From: Hymenobacter jeollabukensis
GTDB taxonomy: Bacteria; Bacteroidota; Bacteroidia; Cytophagales; Hymenobacteraceae
Direction: 5' to 3'
NCBI RefSeq assembly: GCF_005771675.1
Contig: NZ_VAJM01000001.1
Location: 558,001-622,000, forward strand
DNA length: 64,000 nucleotides
Part shown: positions 9,287-18,186 of the stretch, in pieces
Layout: every line of letters starts with the position of its first letter
Numbering within the stretch: the first letter of the stretch is position 1
Translations under genes and position numbers: made by a program
Notes under the pieces: generated by a model
Database searches by the model: none
Seen by the model: only the letters and a program-made list of their open reading frames with translations
Told to the model about the DNA's origin: nothing

Positions 9287-9427
9287 GACCGGTCATAGCC
9301 GGCGGCGTCGGCGGCTTGCTGGCCGGACGGTCATGCGGTGCTGACAATTATCAGCACCCGACTCATCCGTTTCGGAACCAAGCGGTTGTATCTTATATCC
9401 ATCGGCAACTCCAAACTCCCAATACCC

Positions 9428-9640
9428 ATGGAATCGATGAACGACCAGCAGGCCCGCGCCTATGTGGCCCAGTGGCTGAGCACCCACCCCGACCGCCTGC
9501 ACAACCGCCGCCACGACCCCATGCAGCTGCGCAACTGGGAAGACGCCGCCGTGCTGCGGCTGCGCAACGGCATTGCCGAAGACGCCGAGTTCATCCTGCG
9601 GCGCTTCGCCACCAAGACGGAAACGCACTCGATGGAGTAG
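9428..9640 (+). CDS. Small hypothetical protein (70 aa)
   Basis: A 70-residue charged soluble protein with no recognised domain. The ATG at 9428 (MESMNDQQ) is preferred; upstream in-frame codons encode an unlikely extension, and a second ATG at 9437 is also possible. The sequence is mostly predicted helix (QARAYVAQWL, EDAEFILRRFA). It stands alone between a terminator and a convergent DUF3078 gene. Codon use matches the neighbours, supporting a real gene. Confidence 0.6.
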   Translation: MESMNDQQARAYVAQWLSTHPDRLHNRRHDPMQLRNWEDAAVLRLRNGIAEDAEFILRRFATKTETHSME

Positions 9641-9679
9641 CGCCCGCCCGGAAGCAGTGGCCCCTGAGCGGGCCGTTGC

Positions 9680-10600
9680 TTACGGCTGCTTTTTGTCTTC
9701 GTAGTTCTGGAAGGTGTAGAGGAAGCCCAGCGACAACGCCTGGCTGGCCTGCACGTGCGCGTCCTGGTCCCGGTCGTAGAGGCCGATACCGGTCACGGCC
9801 ACGTTGATGTAGCGGTTGACCTTGGCCGTTACGGCCAGTTCCAGGCGGTGGTCGATGCTGCGCCAGCGCAGTTCCTGGTAGTTGGCAAATAGCAGGTAGC
9901 GCGCCTTCAGGTTCACGTTCTGCATGATGTCCTTGTCGAACTCGGCCAGCACCTGCGCGGCCAGCCACTCGCGGCGCACCTCGCGCGGAGGCCGCACGCC
10001 GTAGGGCTCGGCGCCCACGGAAGTCAGAAAGCGCTCCGGCCGGTTGACGAAGGTGAAGCGCGGCGCGAAGGGCGAGAGGCGCAGCTTGAAGAAGGTAGCC
10101 GGGTGGTACTCGAAGCCGTAGGCGGCCGTGAGGAAGGCCGGCGCAAACCACGACGACACCAGCCGCGCCTGCTCGTTGCCGTTGGCGTCCTTGCCGTACT
10201 CGTAGCCGCGGGCAAACTGCGAGAGCAGGTTCAGGGAGAGAAACATGTCCCAGTCGCCGCTGATGCCGTAGCCGTACTTGGTGTCGAGGAACAGGCGGTC
10301 CTGGTTTTTGCGGTAGCCCTGGCCCTTGTTCTGGGCAAAGGCGAAGAGCAGGTCGGCCTGGTTGTCCCAGCTGTACCGGTCGCGGCGGTAGTTGGCCTGC
10401 GCGTTCAGCAGCCCGTTCAGGCCCAGGAAGCTCACGCCCCCACCCTTCCAGTTGTCCGACAGCAGGGCTTCGCTGATATTCAGCGCGCCCTTGAACTTGG
10501 TTTTCCAGAGCGAAATGGAATCGGCCGCCGCGGCGGGGCTCTGGGCGCGGGCCGCCGAACAACTCAGCGTCAGCCCCAGCAGGAGGTAAAAGTGCTTCAT
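9680..10600 (-). CDS. DUF3078 domain-containing secreted protein
   Basis: 306 aa with a signal peptide (MKHFYLLLGLTLSCSAARAQ). The mature part (SISLWKTKFKGALNISEALLSDNWKGGG, written here as a region at about residues 28-55) is the recognisable opening of DUF3078, a Bacteroidota family of probable outer-membrane beta-barrels. Alternating aromatic/polar strands and a C-terminal segment ending YTFQNYEDKKQP fit a barrel. The start at 10600 is chosen because it gives a clean signal peptide; the frame continues 19 codons upstream. It is convergent with the 70-aa gene. Biochemical role is unknown. Confidence 0.85.
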   Translation of the reverse strand: MKHFYLLLGLTLSCSAARAQSPAAAADSISLWKTKFKGALNISEALLSDNWKGGGVSFLGLNGLLNAQANYRRDRYSWDNQADLLFAFAQNKGQGYRKNQDRLFLDTKYGYGISGDWDMFLSLNLLSQFARGYEYGKDANGNEQARLVSSWFAPAFLTAAYGFEYHPATFFKLRLSPFAPRFTFVNRPERFLTSVGAEPYGVRPPREVRREWLAAQVLAEFDKDIMQNVNLKARYLLFANYQELRWRSIDHRLELAVTAKVNRYINVAVTGIGLYDRDQDAHVQASQALSLGFLYTFQNYEDKKQP

Positions 10601-10785
10601 AGCGCAAAAAAGTACGGGAGGTGTCGTTGCGGACGGCTGACGAAATCGGGCAGCCAAGGTTGTATTTTATTTCATATTCTTTGAAAAGAACAATTTAAAT
10701 CCAACTGATTGACTTGATTTTAAAGTTATTCCTTCCCGGCAGACAATTATTGAACGACAAACAGGCTCATGCGTGTCGATAGGAT

Positions 10786-11601
10786 ATGCGTACGACCATC
10801 CTGCTGACCGGCGCCCTATTTGCGGCTGCCACCGGCCGCACCCTGGCCCAGTCCCCCGCCATCGACCCGACGTACAACGAAGACGCGCCCTTTGTGCGCA
10901 ACATCCGGCCCGACCGACCCGGCCAGACCGTGACGACCAGCATGCTGCGCCCTGGCCAGTTTCAGGTGGAGCTGGGCACGCAGCGGCAGCTGCCGGCCGG
11001 CGGCCAGGCCCGCACCCTCTCCACGGGGCTGCTACGCGTGGGCTTCTTCAATCACATGGAGCTGCGCCTCACCCAGGGCTACCAGCACGCCGGCCCGCGC
11101 GTGCTCGGCTCCGATGCCGCCGTGGTGGCGGCTGGCCTCGCCCCGCTCACCGTGGGCGCCAAGTGGCTGGCTTCCACCAACCAGGACGCCCGCTCGCAGG
11201 TGGTATTCCTCACCGAGCTGACGCTGCCCAAAACCGGCGACCAGACCCTGCACCTGGCCAAGCCGCTGGCCTCGGCCCGGGCCCTGGTGTCGCAGCAGAT
11301 CGGGCAGCGCTTCGGCATTGAAACCAACCTGGGCTTCAGCCAGAGCGGTTTTCGGGCGGCCGATACCAAGCAGGGGCAGTTTCTCTACACGCTGGCGCTG
11401 AACGGGCCGCTGGTGGGTAAGTTTGGCTTCTTCACCGAAGCCTACGGTTTTGGCCGGCAGAGCTTTACCAATGGCGGCACCGTGGGCCTGAACTGGCGCC
11501 CCCTGCCCGGTCTGCGCCTCGATATCGGTGCGGGTCAGGCCTTTACGGGCCAGCGCGGGGCCGTGGTCAGCGGCGGGCTGAGCGTGCGGCTGCCGCATTA
11601 G
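10786..11601 (+). CDS. Secreted transporter-like outer-membrane protein
   Basis: 271 aa with a signal peptide ending near residue 21 (RTLAQS). The mature part begins with IRPDRPGQT and has repeated amphipathic strands (MLRPGQFQVELGTQ, LSTGLLRVGFFNHMELRL, TVGAKWLAS), ending SGGLSVRLPH. This matches Bacteroidota 'transporter' annotations of the phenol-degradation MetA-like barrel type (PF13557). It is divergent from the DUF3078 gene across an AT-rich 185-bp gap that probably holds both promoters. Substrate unknown. Confidence 0.75.
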   Translation: MRTTILLTGALFAAATGRTLAQSPAIDPTYNEDAPFVRNIRPDRPGQTVTTSMLRPGQFQVELGTQRQLPAGGQARTLSTGLLRVGFFNHMELRLTQGYQHAGPRVLGSDAAVVAAGLAPLTVGAKWLASTNQDARSQVVFLTELTLPKTGDQTLHLAKPLASARALVSQQIGQRFGIETNLGFSQSGFRAADTKQGQFLYTLALNGPLVGKFGFFTEAYGFGRQSFTNGGTVGLNWRPLPGLRLDIGAGQAFTGQRGAVVSGGLSVRLPH

Positions 11602-11649
11602 GTAGCACAGGCGGGCGCGGCTGGTTGCGCGGCTCACATGTTCGTGTGA

Positions 11650-11680
11650 TTGTGAGCAGAATGCAGACGACCTAGTTTTG
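11650..11680 (+). promoter_or_regulatory. Bacteroidota-type promoter
   Basis: TTGT at 11650-11653, then 19 nt, then TAGTTTTG at 11673-11680. The -7 element matches TAnnTTTG fully and the -33 element matches TTTG in part. The downstream gene starts 33 bp later. Confidence 0.65.
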
Positions 11681-11712
11681 TCACATTCAAACCACGCTCC
11701 ATCCAACACAAA

Positions 11713-12045
11713 ATGCCGTCCACGCTCTTCCGCTTCCTGCTGCTCTTCGCCCTGCTCCTGCTCGGTTACGCTTCCGCCCACGCCCAGACGCCCGCGGAAC
11801 GCCCCAACACATCCGTCACCGGCTTTGGCGACCCGGAGCCCATGGACCCGCGCTACGCCCAGGCCTCGGAGCTGACCGAGCTGAAAACGCAGCTGCAGAA
11901 CCTGCTGCAGGCCTACGACCAGCTGGTGACGCGCTACAACGCCCAGAATGTCCAACTCCAGCAGCTGGAGCGGCAACAGGCCATCAGCCCCGCTAACCGT
12001 TCCCGCGCCCAACGCATGCAGCCCCTAGCCTCGGGTAGCTACTAA
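11713..12045 (+). CDS. Small secreted coiled-coil protein
   Basis: 110 aa with a clear signal peptide (hydrophobic residues 5-20, cleavage after AHAQ). The mature part is short and polar with a heptad-like helix at about residues 55-92 (ELTELKTQLQNLLQAYDQL, then YNAQNVQLQQLERQQ), so a periplasmic coiled coil is likely. No known family is recognised. A well-formed promoter lies immediately upstream. Confidence 0.75.
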   Translation: MPSTLFRFLLLFALLLLGYASAHAQTPAERPNTSVTGFGDPEPMDPRYAQASELTELKTQLQNLLQAYDQLVTRYNAQNVQLQQLERQQAISPANRSRAQRMQPLASGSY

Positions 12046-12235
12046 CCGTCCCGCGCATTTCCGCATCCGCGCCCCCGCGGCCCCTCTTCGAGCGGGCGGC
12101 GGGGGCGCTGGCATTGGCGGCCGCCCCAGCAAATAAGCCGATCAAGCCCAGTTACTTGCTGCGGGGCGCCCAACTCCGCCAGCTCCGCCGCGTTAAGGAA
12201 AGCCGATTGACGCACCCACTCCTGCTCGTCCTGCT

Positions 12236-12700
12236 ATGATTCCTGCTTATTTCCGCCTTCTGGCCGCCGGCCTGCTGCTTTCCGCCTGCCAGACGGCCGG
12301 GCCCGCCGCCCAGACCGGCGCCTCCCCCACCACCCCGCCCGCGCCCCTGCGCAATACCCGCTGGGTGCTCCGCCAGCTCGGCTCCGAGGCCGTAACCGTG
12401 CCCGCCGAGGGCCGCGAAGCTGATTTGCTGCTGCGCACCGAGGACACCCGCGTGCAGGGCAACGCCGGCTGCAACCGGTTTTCGGGCACCTACGAGCAGC
12501 CTACGCCCGAGCAGGTGCGCTTCAGCAAGCTGCTGTCCACCAAAATGGCCTGCCCCGCCCTCGACACCGAAACGCGCTTTATGGGCGCCCTCGGCCAGAT
12601 CAGCTACTTCCGCATCGTCGGCGACACGCTGCGGCTCTACGCCGGGCCGCCCGCCGAAACCGCGCCCCTGCTGCGGCTCGAAGCCGTGTACACCCGCTAA
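12236..12700 (+). CDS. META-domain lipoprotein (HslJ-like)
   Basis: 154 aa. A lipobox LLSAC places the lipidated cysteine at residue 18, so the protein is anchored at the periplasmic face of a membrane. The META domain follows from about residue 38: NTRWVLRQLG, NAGCNRFSGTYE, then LLSTKMACP, with the conserved CNRF and MACP motifs. E. coli HslJ with this fold is linked to novobiocin resistance and heat shock, but the general role is unknown. A terminator follows within 6 bp. Confidence 0.9.
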   Translation: MIPAYFRLLAAGLLLSACQTAGPAAQTGASPTTPPAPLRNTRWVLRQLGSEAVTVPAEGREADLLLRTEDTRVQGNAGCNRFSGTYEQPTPEQVRFSKLLSTKMACPALDTETRFMGALGQISYFRIVGDTLRLYAGPPAETAPLLRLEAVYTR

Positions 12701-12705
12701 CGACG

Positions 12706-12737
12706 AAGGCCGCCGCCCACATCGGAGCGGCGGCCTT
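12706..12737. terminator. Terminator stem between convergent genes
   Basis: AAGGCCGCCGC pairs perfectly with GCGGCGGCCTT around a 10-nt loop. It sits between the META gene (+) and the next gene (-) and could serve the plus strand; the T-run is short. Confidence 0.65.
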
Positions 12738-12766
12738 GCCGTCAATTGCTTGTCGTCAGCAGCGGG

Positions 12767-13513
12767 TTATTTCGCCGGGTCGGCCGCGCGCAGCAGCTCC
12801 ACCGCGTCCTGCTCGGTTTTCACCGTGCGCTTGGTCTGGCCCAGGGCGGCCAGGGCCGGGGCGGCGCCGGCAATGGATTTCTGGTTGAGCTTCACTTCCA
12901 CGACCGAGCCGTCGGGGCGGCGCAGGTAGTATTCGGTACGGTCCACCAGCTCGTCGAAGCGGCGGTCGGCGGCGTAGCCGCCCTGGTAGTTGGCCTTCAC
13001 CATCAGCTTGCGGGGCAGCTTGAGCAGCGCGTAGCCGCTGGCGCCCTGGTACAGCACTTCCACGAAGGCGGTGCGCTTTTCCGCGTCGGGCGCCTCGGCA
13101 AAGGGCAGAAAGCGGCGCTCGGCCTGACCGGGCAACACGGGCAGCAGGCTGAATTCCTTCATGCGGTTGGCATCGAGCCACACCGAGTCCTTTTTGTTGG
13201 CGTAGGGCTGCACCACCAGCACCCGGCGGTACACGTCGTAGCGCGCGGGGGCGCCGGCCAGCTCGCGCTTGTCGGCCAGCGTTACCTTGGCCATCGACCA
13301 GCCTTTGCTCAGGTAGGGCGTGCCTACGAGGCCCTCGTAGCGGTGGTCGAAGGTGTTGTAGGCCTGGAATTCCCCGGGCGCGATGTTGGTCTTGTTGTAA
13401 TTGGCGGGCTGAGCGGCGCCGTTCGTGGTTTGCTGGGCTACGGCGGGCGTGACACCCAGGGCGAAACCCAGCAGCAGGAGTTGGCTCAGACGAGGCTGAA
13501 ACGTGGTATTCAT
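12767..13513 (-). CDS. Secreted hypothetical protein
   Basis: 248 aa with a signal peptide (residues 1-27, ending AVAQQ). The ATG at 13513 gives that peptide; the frame extends 19 codons further. The mature protein is soluble, mixed alpha/beta and rich in Tyr/Arg (YDVYRRVLVVQPY, DRTEYYLRRPDGSVVEVKL). It has no cysteine, no repeats and no family I can name. The C-terminal 50 residues are helical and charged. It stands alone, separated from pyc by a terminator. Confidence 0.75.
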   Translation of the reverse strand: MNTTFQPRLSQLLLLGFALGVTPAVAQQTTNGAAQPANYNKTNIAPGEFQAYNTFDHRYEGLVGTPYLSKGWSMAKVTLADKRELAGAPARYDVYRRVLVVQPYANKKDSVWLDANRMKEFSLLPVLPGQAERRFLPFAEAPDAEKRTAFVEVLYQGASGYALLKLPRKLMVKANYQGGYAADRRFDELVDRTEYYLRRPDGSVVEVKLNQKSIAGAAPALAALGQTKRTVKTEQDAVELLRAADPAK

Positions 13514-13561
13514 CGACTGTAGAGAAAGGATAAACCGACGCAACTTAGCCAATATTCTGCC

Positions 13562-13613
13562 AAAAAGCACCGGCCGGTCGGCCGGAACGAGTCCGCGCTG
13601 ACCGGCCGGTGCT
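13562..13613 (-). terminator. Rho-independent terminator of pyc
   Basis: AGCACCGGCCGGTC at 13566-13579 pairs perfectly with GACCGGCCGGTGCT at 13600-13613. On the minus strand it ends in GCTTTTTGG, 15 bp after the pyc stop codon. Confidence 0.85.
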
Positions 13614-13628
13614 ACCCGCTGCGCCGCT

Positions 13629-16600
13629 TTAGTTAAGCGTCAGCACCAGGTCGTCGGCATTTACCAGGGTGCCTTCGCTCAGGTTCACGGCCTGCACCAA
13701 CGCGTCGGCCGGGGCGGTGATGGTGGTTTCCATCTTCATGGCCTCGATGATGAATAGCGGGGTGTTGCGCTTGACCTTCTGCCCGTTTGCCACCAGCACC
13801 TTCGAGAGCAGCCCCTGCAGCGGCGCCCCGATCTGTCCGGTCTTGCTCTTGTCGGCCTTGGGGTTCGACACGGTCTTGACTTCCACCGACTTGTCGCGGA
13901 TTTCCAGGTTGCGCGTCTGCCCGTTCAGGGTGAAGAAGATGGTGCGGCAGCCGTCGTCGTTGACCTGACCGATGGACTGCAGGCGCACGATGATGCTCTT
14001 GCCGCGGGCAATGTCGATGATGGTTTCCTCGCCAGGTCGCAGCCCGTAGAAGAACACCCGCGTGGGCACCACCGACACGTCGCCGTACTGCTGCAGGTGC
14101 GACCAGTACTGCTCGAACACCTTGGGGTACAGCAGCCAGGACAATAGATCGGTAAAGCGCGCGCCCGGGCCGAATTTCTCCTGAAACTTCGGCCACTCCC
14201 GCTCGAAATCGATGGGCTGCAGGTGCTCGTTGGGACGGTCCTTGAAGGGCTTCTCGTCCTTGAGAATCAGCTTCTGCAGCTTCTTTGGCCAGCCGCCCTC
14301 GGGCTGCCCGATGTCGCCGCGGAACAGCTCGCGCACCGACTCCGGGAAGTCGATGCCGTCCCCCTTGGTCAGCACGTCCTCGGTCGTGAGGTTGTTCGAC
14401 ACCAGAAACAGGGCCATGTCGCCGACCACTTTCGAGGACGGCGTCACCTTCACGATGTCGCCGAACAGCTGGTTGACCTCGGCGAAGGTCTTCTTAATCA
14501 GCTCGAACTTGTCCAGGAGGCCCAGCGCGGCGGCTTGGGGGCGCAGGTTGGAGTACTGCCCGCCGGGAATTTCGTGCTGGAACACCTCCGAGGTGCCCGC
14601 CTTCAGCCCCGACTCGAAGGGGTAGTAATAGTCGCGGACCGTTTCGAAGTAGTTGCTGAACTCGTTCAGGCTCAGCTGGTCGAACTCGCGGTGCCGGGGC
14701 GTGCCACGCAGCATTTCCACCACCGAGTTGAAGTTGGGCTGCGAGGTCAGGCCCGACAAGGAGCCCAGCGCCACGTCGATAACGTCGACGCCCGCTTCCA
14801 CGGCCTTCAGGTAGGTGGCGGCCTGCAACGACGAGGTGTCGTGGGTGTGCAGGTGAATGGGCAGCTTCACCGTGGCGCGCAGGGCCATCACCAGTTCGGT
14901 GGCCGCGTAGGGCTTGAGCAGCCCGGCCATGTCCTTGATGCAGAGGATATGGGCACCCGCGTCCTCGATTTGCTTCGCGAGGCGCAGGTAGTAGTCGAGG
15001 TTGTATTTCTGGTTGCGCTTGGGGTCCAGAATGTCGCCGGTGTAGCAGATGGCCGCTTCCGCGAGGCCCTGGGTTTTGTTGCGCACGAAGCCGATGCAGG
15101 CCTCCATGCCCTTCATCCAGTTCAGCGAGTCGAAGATGCGGAACACGTCGACGCCCGTTTCCCAGGCCTGCTGCACGAAGCGTTCCGTCAGGTTGTCGGG
15201 ATAGGCCTTGTAGCCCACGCCGTTGGCCCCGCGGATGAGCATCTGCAGCAGGATGTTGGGCACGGCCTCGCGCAGTTTGGCCAGCCGGTCCCAGGGGTCT
15301 TCGTGCAAAAAGCGCAGGGCCACGTCGAAGGTGGCGCCGCCCCACACTTCCATCGAGAAAGTCTGCGGGTGGCGCCGGGCGTAGCGGTCGGCCACCTTCA
15401 GCATGTCGAAGGAGCGCATGCGGGTGGCCAGCAGGCTCTGGTGCGCGTCGCGGTAAGTGGTGTCGGTGTAATGAATCAGCGGGTCCTCGCGCAGCCACTG
15501 GGCAAAGCCCTCGGGGCCGAGCTCCGTGAGCTTCTGCTTGCTGCCGGGCGGCACCGCCAGGCCCGGTTCGCTGTACGGCAGGTGGGGCTTGGGCAGCTCC
15601 TTCTTGGGGTCGACGTGGCCCTTCACGTCCGGGTTGCCGTTCACAATCAGGTCCCCCAAAAACTCCAGCAGGCGGGTGCCGCGGTCGAGCCGGACTTTGA
15701 ACTTGAACAGCTCCGCGTGGTCTTTGATGAAGTCCACGTTGGCCTGCCCGCTCACGAAGACCGGGTGCTGAATGATGTTCTGCAAAAACTGGATGTTGGT
15801 GCGCACCCCGCGCACCCGGAACTCGTCCAGGGTCCGCTGCATCTTCTGCGCCGCGCCCTCCAGCGTGGGCGCGTGGGCCGACACCTTCACTAATAGGGAG
15901 TCGAAGAAGGGAGAAATTTTCACGCCCTGATACACCGAGCCCTGGTCGAGGCGGATGCCGAAGCCGCCCGCCGAGCGGTAGGCCACGATGGTGCCGTAAT
16001 CGGGCTTGAAGTCGTTTTCGGGGTCTTCGGTGGTGATGCGGCACTGAATGGCGTAGCCGATTTTCAGCGGCTTGTCGCCGCCCAGGCCGATTTCGGGGTC
16101 CGAAAGGTGGCGGCCGTCGGCAATGTGCAGCTGGGTTTTGATCAGGTCGATGCCGGTAATCATCTCCGTCACCGTGTGCTCCACCTGAATGCGCGGATTC
16201 ACCTCGATGAAGTAGATGCGGTCCAGCTCGGGGTTGACGAGGAATTCGACGGTGCCCACGTTGTTGTAGCCCACCGCCCGGCCCAGGCGCAGCGAGTACT
16301 CATACAACAGGTGGCGCATGTGGTCGGGCAGGTTCAGCGACGGGGCCACTTCCACCACTTTCTGGTAGCGGCGCTGCACCGAGCAGTCCCGCTCGTAGAG
16401 ATGCATGATGTTGCCGTGGTTGTCGGCCACCAGCTGCACCTCGATGTGCTTGGGCCGCTCCACGAACTTCTCCAGAAACACCGTGTCGTCGCCGAAAGCT
16501 TTGAGGGCTTCGTTGCGGGCCTCGAAAAAGCCTTTTTCCAGCTGCTCGTCGTCGCGGATGACGCGCATGCCGCGCCCGCCGCCGCCCGAGGCCGCCTTCA

Positions 16601-17075
16601 GCATCACCGGGTAGCCAATGCGCTGCGCTTCCTGCCGGGCTATTTCAAATGAGGTCAGGTCCTGCTGGCTGCTTTCGATGATGGGCACCTGGCAGCGCAC
16701 AGCCACTTCCTTGGCCTTCACTTTGTCGCCGAGGGCTTCCATCACCTCCGGGCGGGGACCCACGAAGGTGATGCCCTCCTCGCCGCAGCGCCGGGCAAAC
16801 GTGGCGTTTTCGGAGAGGAAGCCGTAGCCGGGGTGAATCGCGTCGACGCCGTTGGCCTTGGCCACCCGCAGAATTTCCTCGATGTCGAGGTAGGGCTTGA
16901 GCGGGTCCTCGTCGCGGCCGATCTGGTACGCCTCATCAGCTTTGTAGCGGTGCAGCGAGTAGCGGTCCTCGTAGGTGTACATGGCCACCGTCTGGATGCC
17001 CAGCTCGGTGGCCGCGCGCAGCACGCGAATCGCAATTTCGCCGCGGTTGGCGACGAGCAGCTTGCGGATGTTCAT
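13629..17075 (-). CDS. pyc: Pyruvate carboxylase
   Basis: 1,148 aa, the normal length. It converts pyruvate, bicarbonate and ATP to oxaloacetate, replenishing the TCA cycle in the cytoplasm. Domains in order: biotin carboxylase (about 1-455; starts MNIRKLLVANRGEIAIRV, ATP-grasp Gly-rich loop KAASGGGGRGMR, EVNPRIQVEHTVTE); carboxyltransferase (about 530-810; RDAHQSLLATRMR, metal-binding HLHTHDTS); allosteric/tetramerisation region; biotin carrier at the C-terminus with EAMKMETT, biotin on K1114. The start at 17075 matches the family; the frame runs on 44 codons upstream. It is monocistronic with its own terminator. Confidence 0.97.
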   Translation of the reverse strand: MNIRKLLVANRGEIAIRVLRAATELGIQTVAMYTYEDRYSLHRYKADEAYQIGRDEDPLKPYLDIEEILRVAKANGVDAIHPGYGFLSENATFARRCGEEGITFVGPRPEVMEALGDKVKAKEVAVRCQVPIIESSQQDLTSFEIARQEAQRIGYPVMLKAASGGGGRGMRVIRDDEQLEKGFFEARNEALKAFGDDTVFLEKFVERPKHIEVQLVADNHGNIMHLYERDCSVQRRYQKVVEVAPSLNLPDHMRHLLYEYSLRLGRAVGYNNVGTVEFLVNPELDRIYFIEVNPRIQVEHTVTEMITGIDLIKTQLHIADGRHLSDPEIGLGGDKPLKIGYAIQCRITTEDPENDFKPDYGTIVAYRSAGGFGIRLDQGSVYQGVKISPFFDSLLVKVSAHAPTLEGAAQKMQRTLDEFRVRGVRTNIQFLQNIIQHPVFVSGQANVDFIKDHAELFKFKVRLDRGTRLLEFLGDLIVNGNPDVKGHVDPKKELPKPHLPYSEPGLAVPPGSKQKLTELGPEGFAQWLREDPLIHYTDTTYRDAHQSLLATRMRSFDMLKVADRYARRHPQTFSMEVWGGATFDVALRFLHEDPWDRLAKLREAVPNILLQMLIRGANGVGYKAYPDNLTERFVQQAWETGVDVFRIFDSLNWMKGMEACIGFVRNKTQGLAEAAICYTGDILDPKRNQKYNLDYYLRLAKQIEDAGAHILCIKDMAGLLKPYAATELVMALRATVKLPIHLHTHDTSSLQAATYLKAVEAGVDVIDVALGSLSGLTSQPNFNSVVEMLRGTPRHREFDQLSLNEFSNYFETVRDYYYPFESGLKAGTSEVFQHEIPGGQYSNLRPQAAALGLLDKFELIKKTFAEVNQLFGDIVKVTPSSKVVGDMALFLVSNNLTTEDVLTKGDGIDFPESVRELFRGDIGQPEGGWPKKLQKLILKDEKPFKDRPNEHLQPIDFEREWPKFQEKFGPGARFTDLLSWLLYPKVFEQYWSHLQQYGDVSVVPTRVFFYGLRPGEETIIDIARGKSIIVRLQSIGQVNDDGCRTIFFTLNGQTRNLEIRDKSVEVKTVSNPKADKSKTGQIGAPLQGLLSKVLVANGQKVKRNTPLFIIEAMKMETTITAPADALVQAVNLSEGTLVNADDLVLTLN

Positions 17076-17377
17076 GAAAGTGAGGTTGTGGGGTTGGGGA
17101 ACGTGGGGAGGGGATGCGCCGAAGCTACGCAAAAGCCACTGCTTTCGCCGGAGATATAGTCGGCATGCCGAGTATTTTTGCGCCGTTAATTTATACTCCT
17201 CCAGCAAGAGGTTCTTGACTAAAAGATAGTTAGTTAGACCGGGATATTTCTACGTCTGACCGGTTGCCCGCAGCTGCTGTCTGAGCGTTACCGCCGATTT
17301 CTGCCCTGGGGCGGCTTTCGGGCAAACCTTCGGGCTCCGGCCGGGTTCATGCCTCGTTCCGCAACCACTCCCACCAC
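17076..17377. other. Divergent intergenic region pyc / SDR
   Basis: 302 bp between divergent starts, lower in GC around 17140-17250. TATTTTTG at 17173-17180 on the plus strand matches the TAnnTTTG -7 element, but I see no good -33 partner at 19-20 nt and it lies about 200 nt before the SDR start. No ORF, RNA or strong hairpin is visible. Confidence 0.4.
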
Positions 17378-18091
17378 ATGGATTTCACCGGCAAAACCAT
17401 TCTCATCGTCGGTGCCTCGTCGGGCATCGGCCTGGCCACCGCCCAACGGCTGCACGCCGCCGGCGCCACCCTGATTACGGCTTCGCGTCACCAATCGGCC
17501 GAGCTGGCTGCGCTGGCTACCCAGCACCTAGCGCTGGACGTAACGCAGTTCGACGCGGCGGCGCTGGACGCGCTGCCCGACGTGCTGCACGGGGTGGTGT
17601 ACTGCCCGGGCTCCATCTTGCTGCGGCCGTTTGAGCGGCTGGGGCCGGAGCAGTTCCGGCAGGATTTCGAGCTGAACGTGGTGGGTGCGGTGCAGGTGCT
17701 GCAGGCCGTCATCAAGCGGCTGAAAAAGGCCGGTGGGGCTTCCGTTGTGCTGTTTAGCACGGTGGCGGCCTACAACGGCATGCCTTTTCACGCCAGCATT
17801 GCCGCCGCCAAGGCCGCCCTCGAAGGCCTGACTCGCTCCCTGGCCGCCGAGTACGCCAGCAGCGGGGTGCGCGTCAATGCCCTGGCGCCTTCGCTCACCG
17901 ATACGCCCCTGGCCGCCGCGCTGCTCAACACGCCCGAAAAGCAGGAAGCCGGCGCCAAACGGCACCCGCTGCAGCGCGTGGGCCAGCCACAAGATCTAGC
18001 TGAAACCGCTGCCTTTCTGCTCTCCGACGCGGCCAGCTTCATCACCGGGCAGATTATCCGGGTCGATGGAGGTTACTCCACCCTGAAATAG
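17378..18091 (+). CDS. SDR-family oxidoreductase with substituted catalytic residues
   Basis: 237 aa with a Rossmann fold. The NAD(P)-binding motif GASSGIG (G12-G18), the NVVG Asn region and the C-terminal ITGQIIRVDGG are canonical for short-chain dehydrogenases. In the catalytic triad, the Ser position is Thr (T128, next to S127), the Tyr position is Ile (I141), and Lys is kept (K145). The usual YxxxK is therefore IAAAK. It may be an altered enzyme or a cofactor-binding protein without classical redox chemistry. It precedes the photolyase gene by 95 bp in the same direction, so co-transcription is possible. Confidence 0.88.
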   Translation: MDFTGKTILIVGASSGIGLATAQRLHAAGATLITASRHQSAELAALATQHLALDVTQFDAAALDALPDVLHGVVYCPGSILLRPFERLGPEQFRQDFELNVVGAVQVLQAVIKRLKKAGGASVVLFSTVAAYNGMPFHASIAAAKAALEGLTRSLAAEYASSGVRVNALAPSLTDTPLAAALLNTPEKQEAGAKRHPLQRVGQPQDLAETAAFLLSDAASFITGQIIRVDGGYSTLK

Positions 18092-18101
18092 GGGCAAGAC
18101 G

Positions 18102-18178
18102 TTGGGAGGGTAAGAGTTCGGGAGTTATTGCTCCGACAACTCACAAACTCCCACCGTTCTTAACTCCTAAACTCCTAT
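18102..18178. repeat. Imperfect palindromic element between SDR and photolyase genes
   Basis: The left half carries GGGAGGGTAAGAGTTCGGGAG; the right half carries CAACTCACAAACTCCC and TTAACTCCTAAACTCCT. The arms are built of short degenerate units (AACTCC and its complement) and would fold into a long imperfect hairpin. It begins 11 bp after the SDR stop and ends 9 bp before the photolyase start. There is no T-run. Confidence 0.6.
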
Positions 18179-18186
18179 CCTGATCT

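Noticed and set aside
8331-9347. Ala/Val-rich open frame antisense to the disordered-protein gene
   Set aside because: Third-position G/C bias and an ATG close behind a terminator favour the plus-strand frame; the antisense product lacks any motif. Some doubt remains because the plus product is low-complexity.
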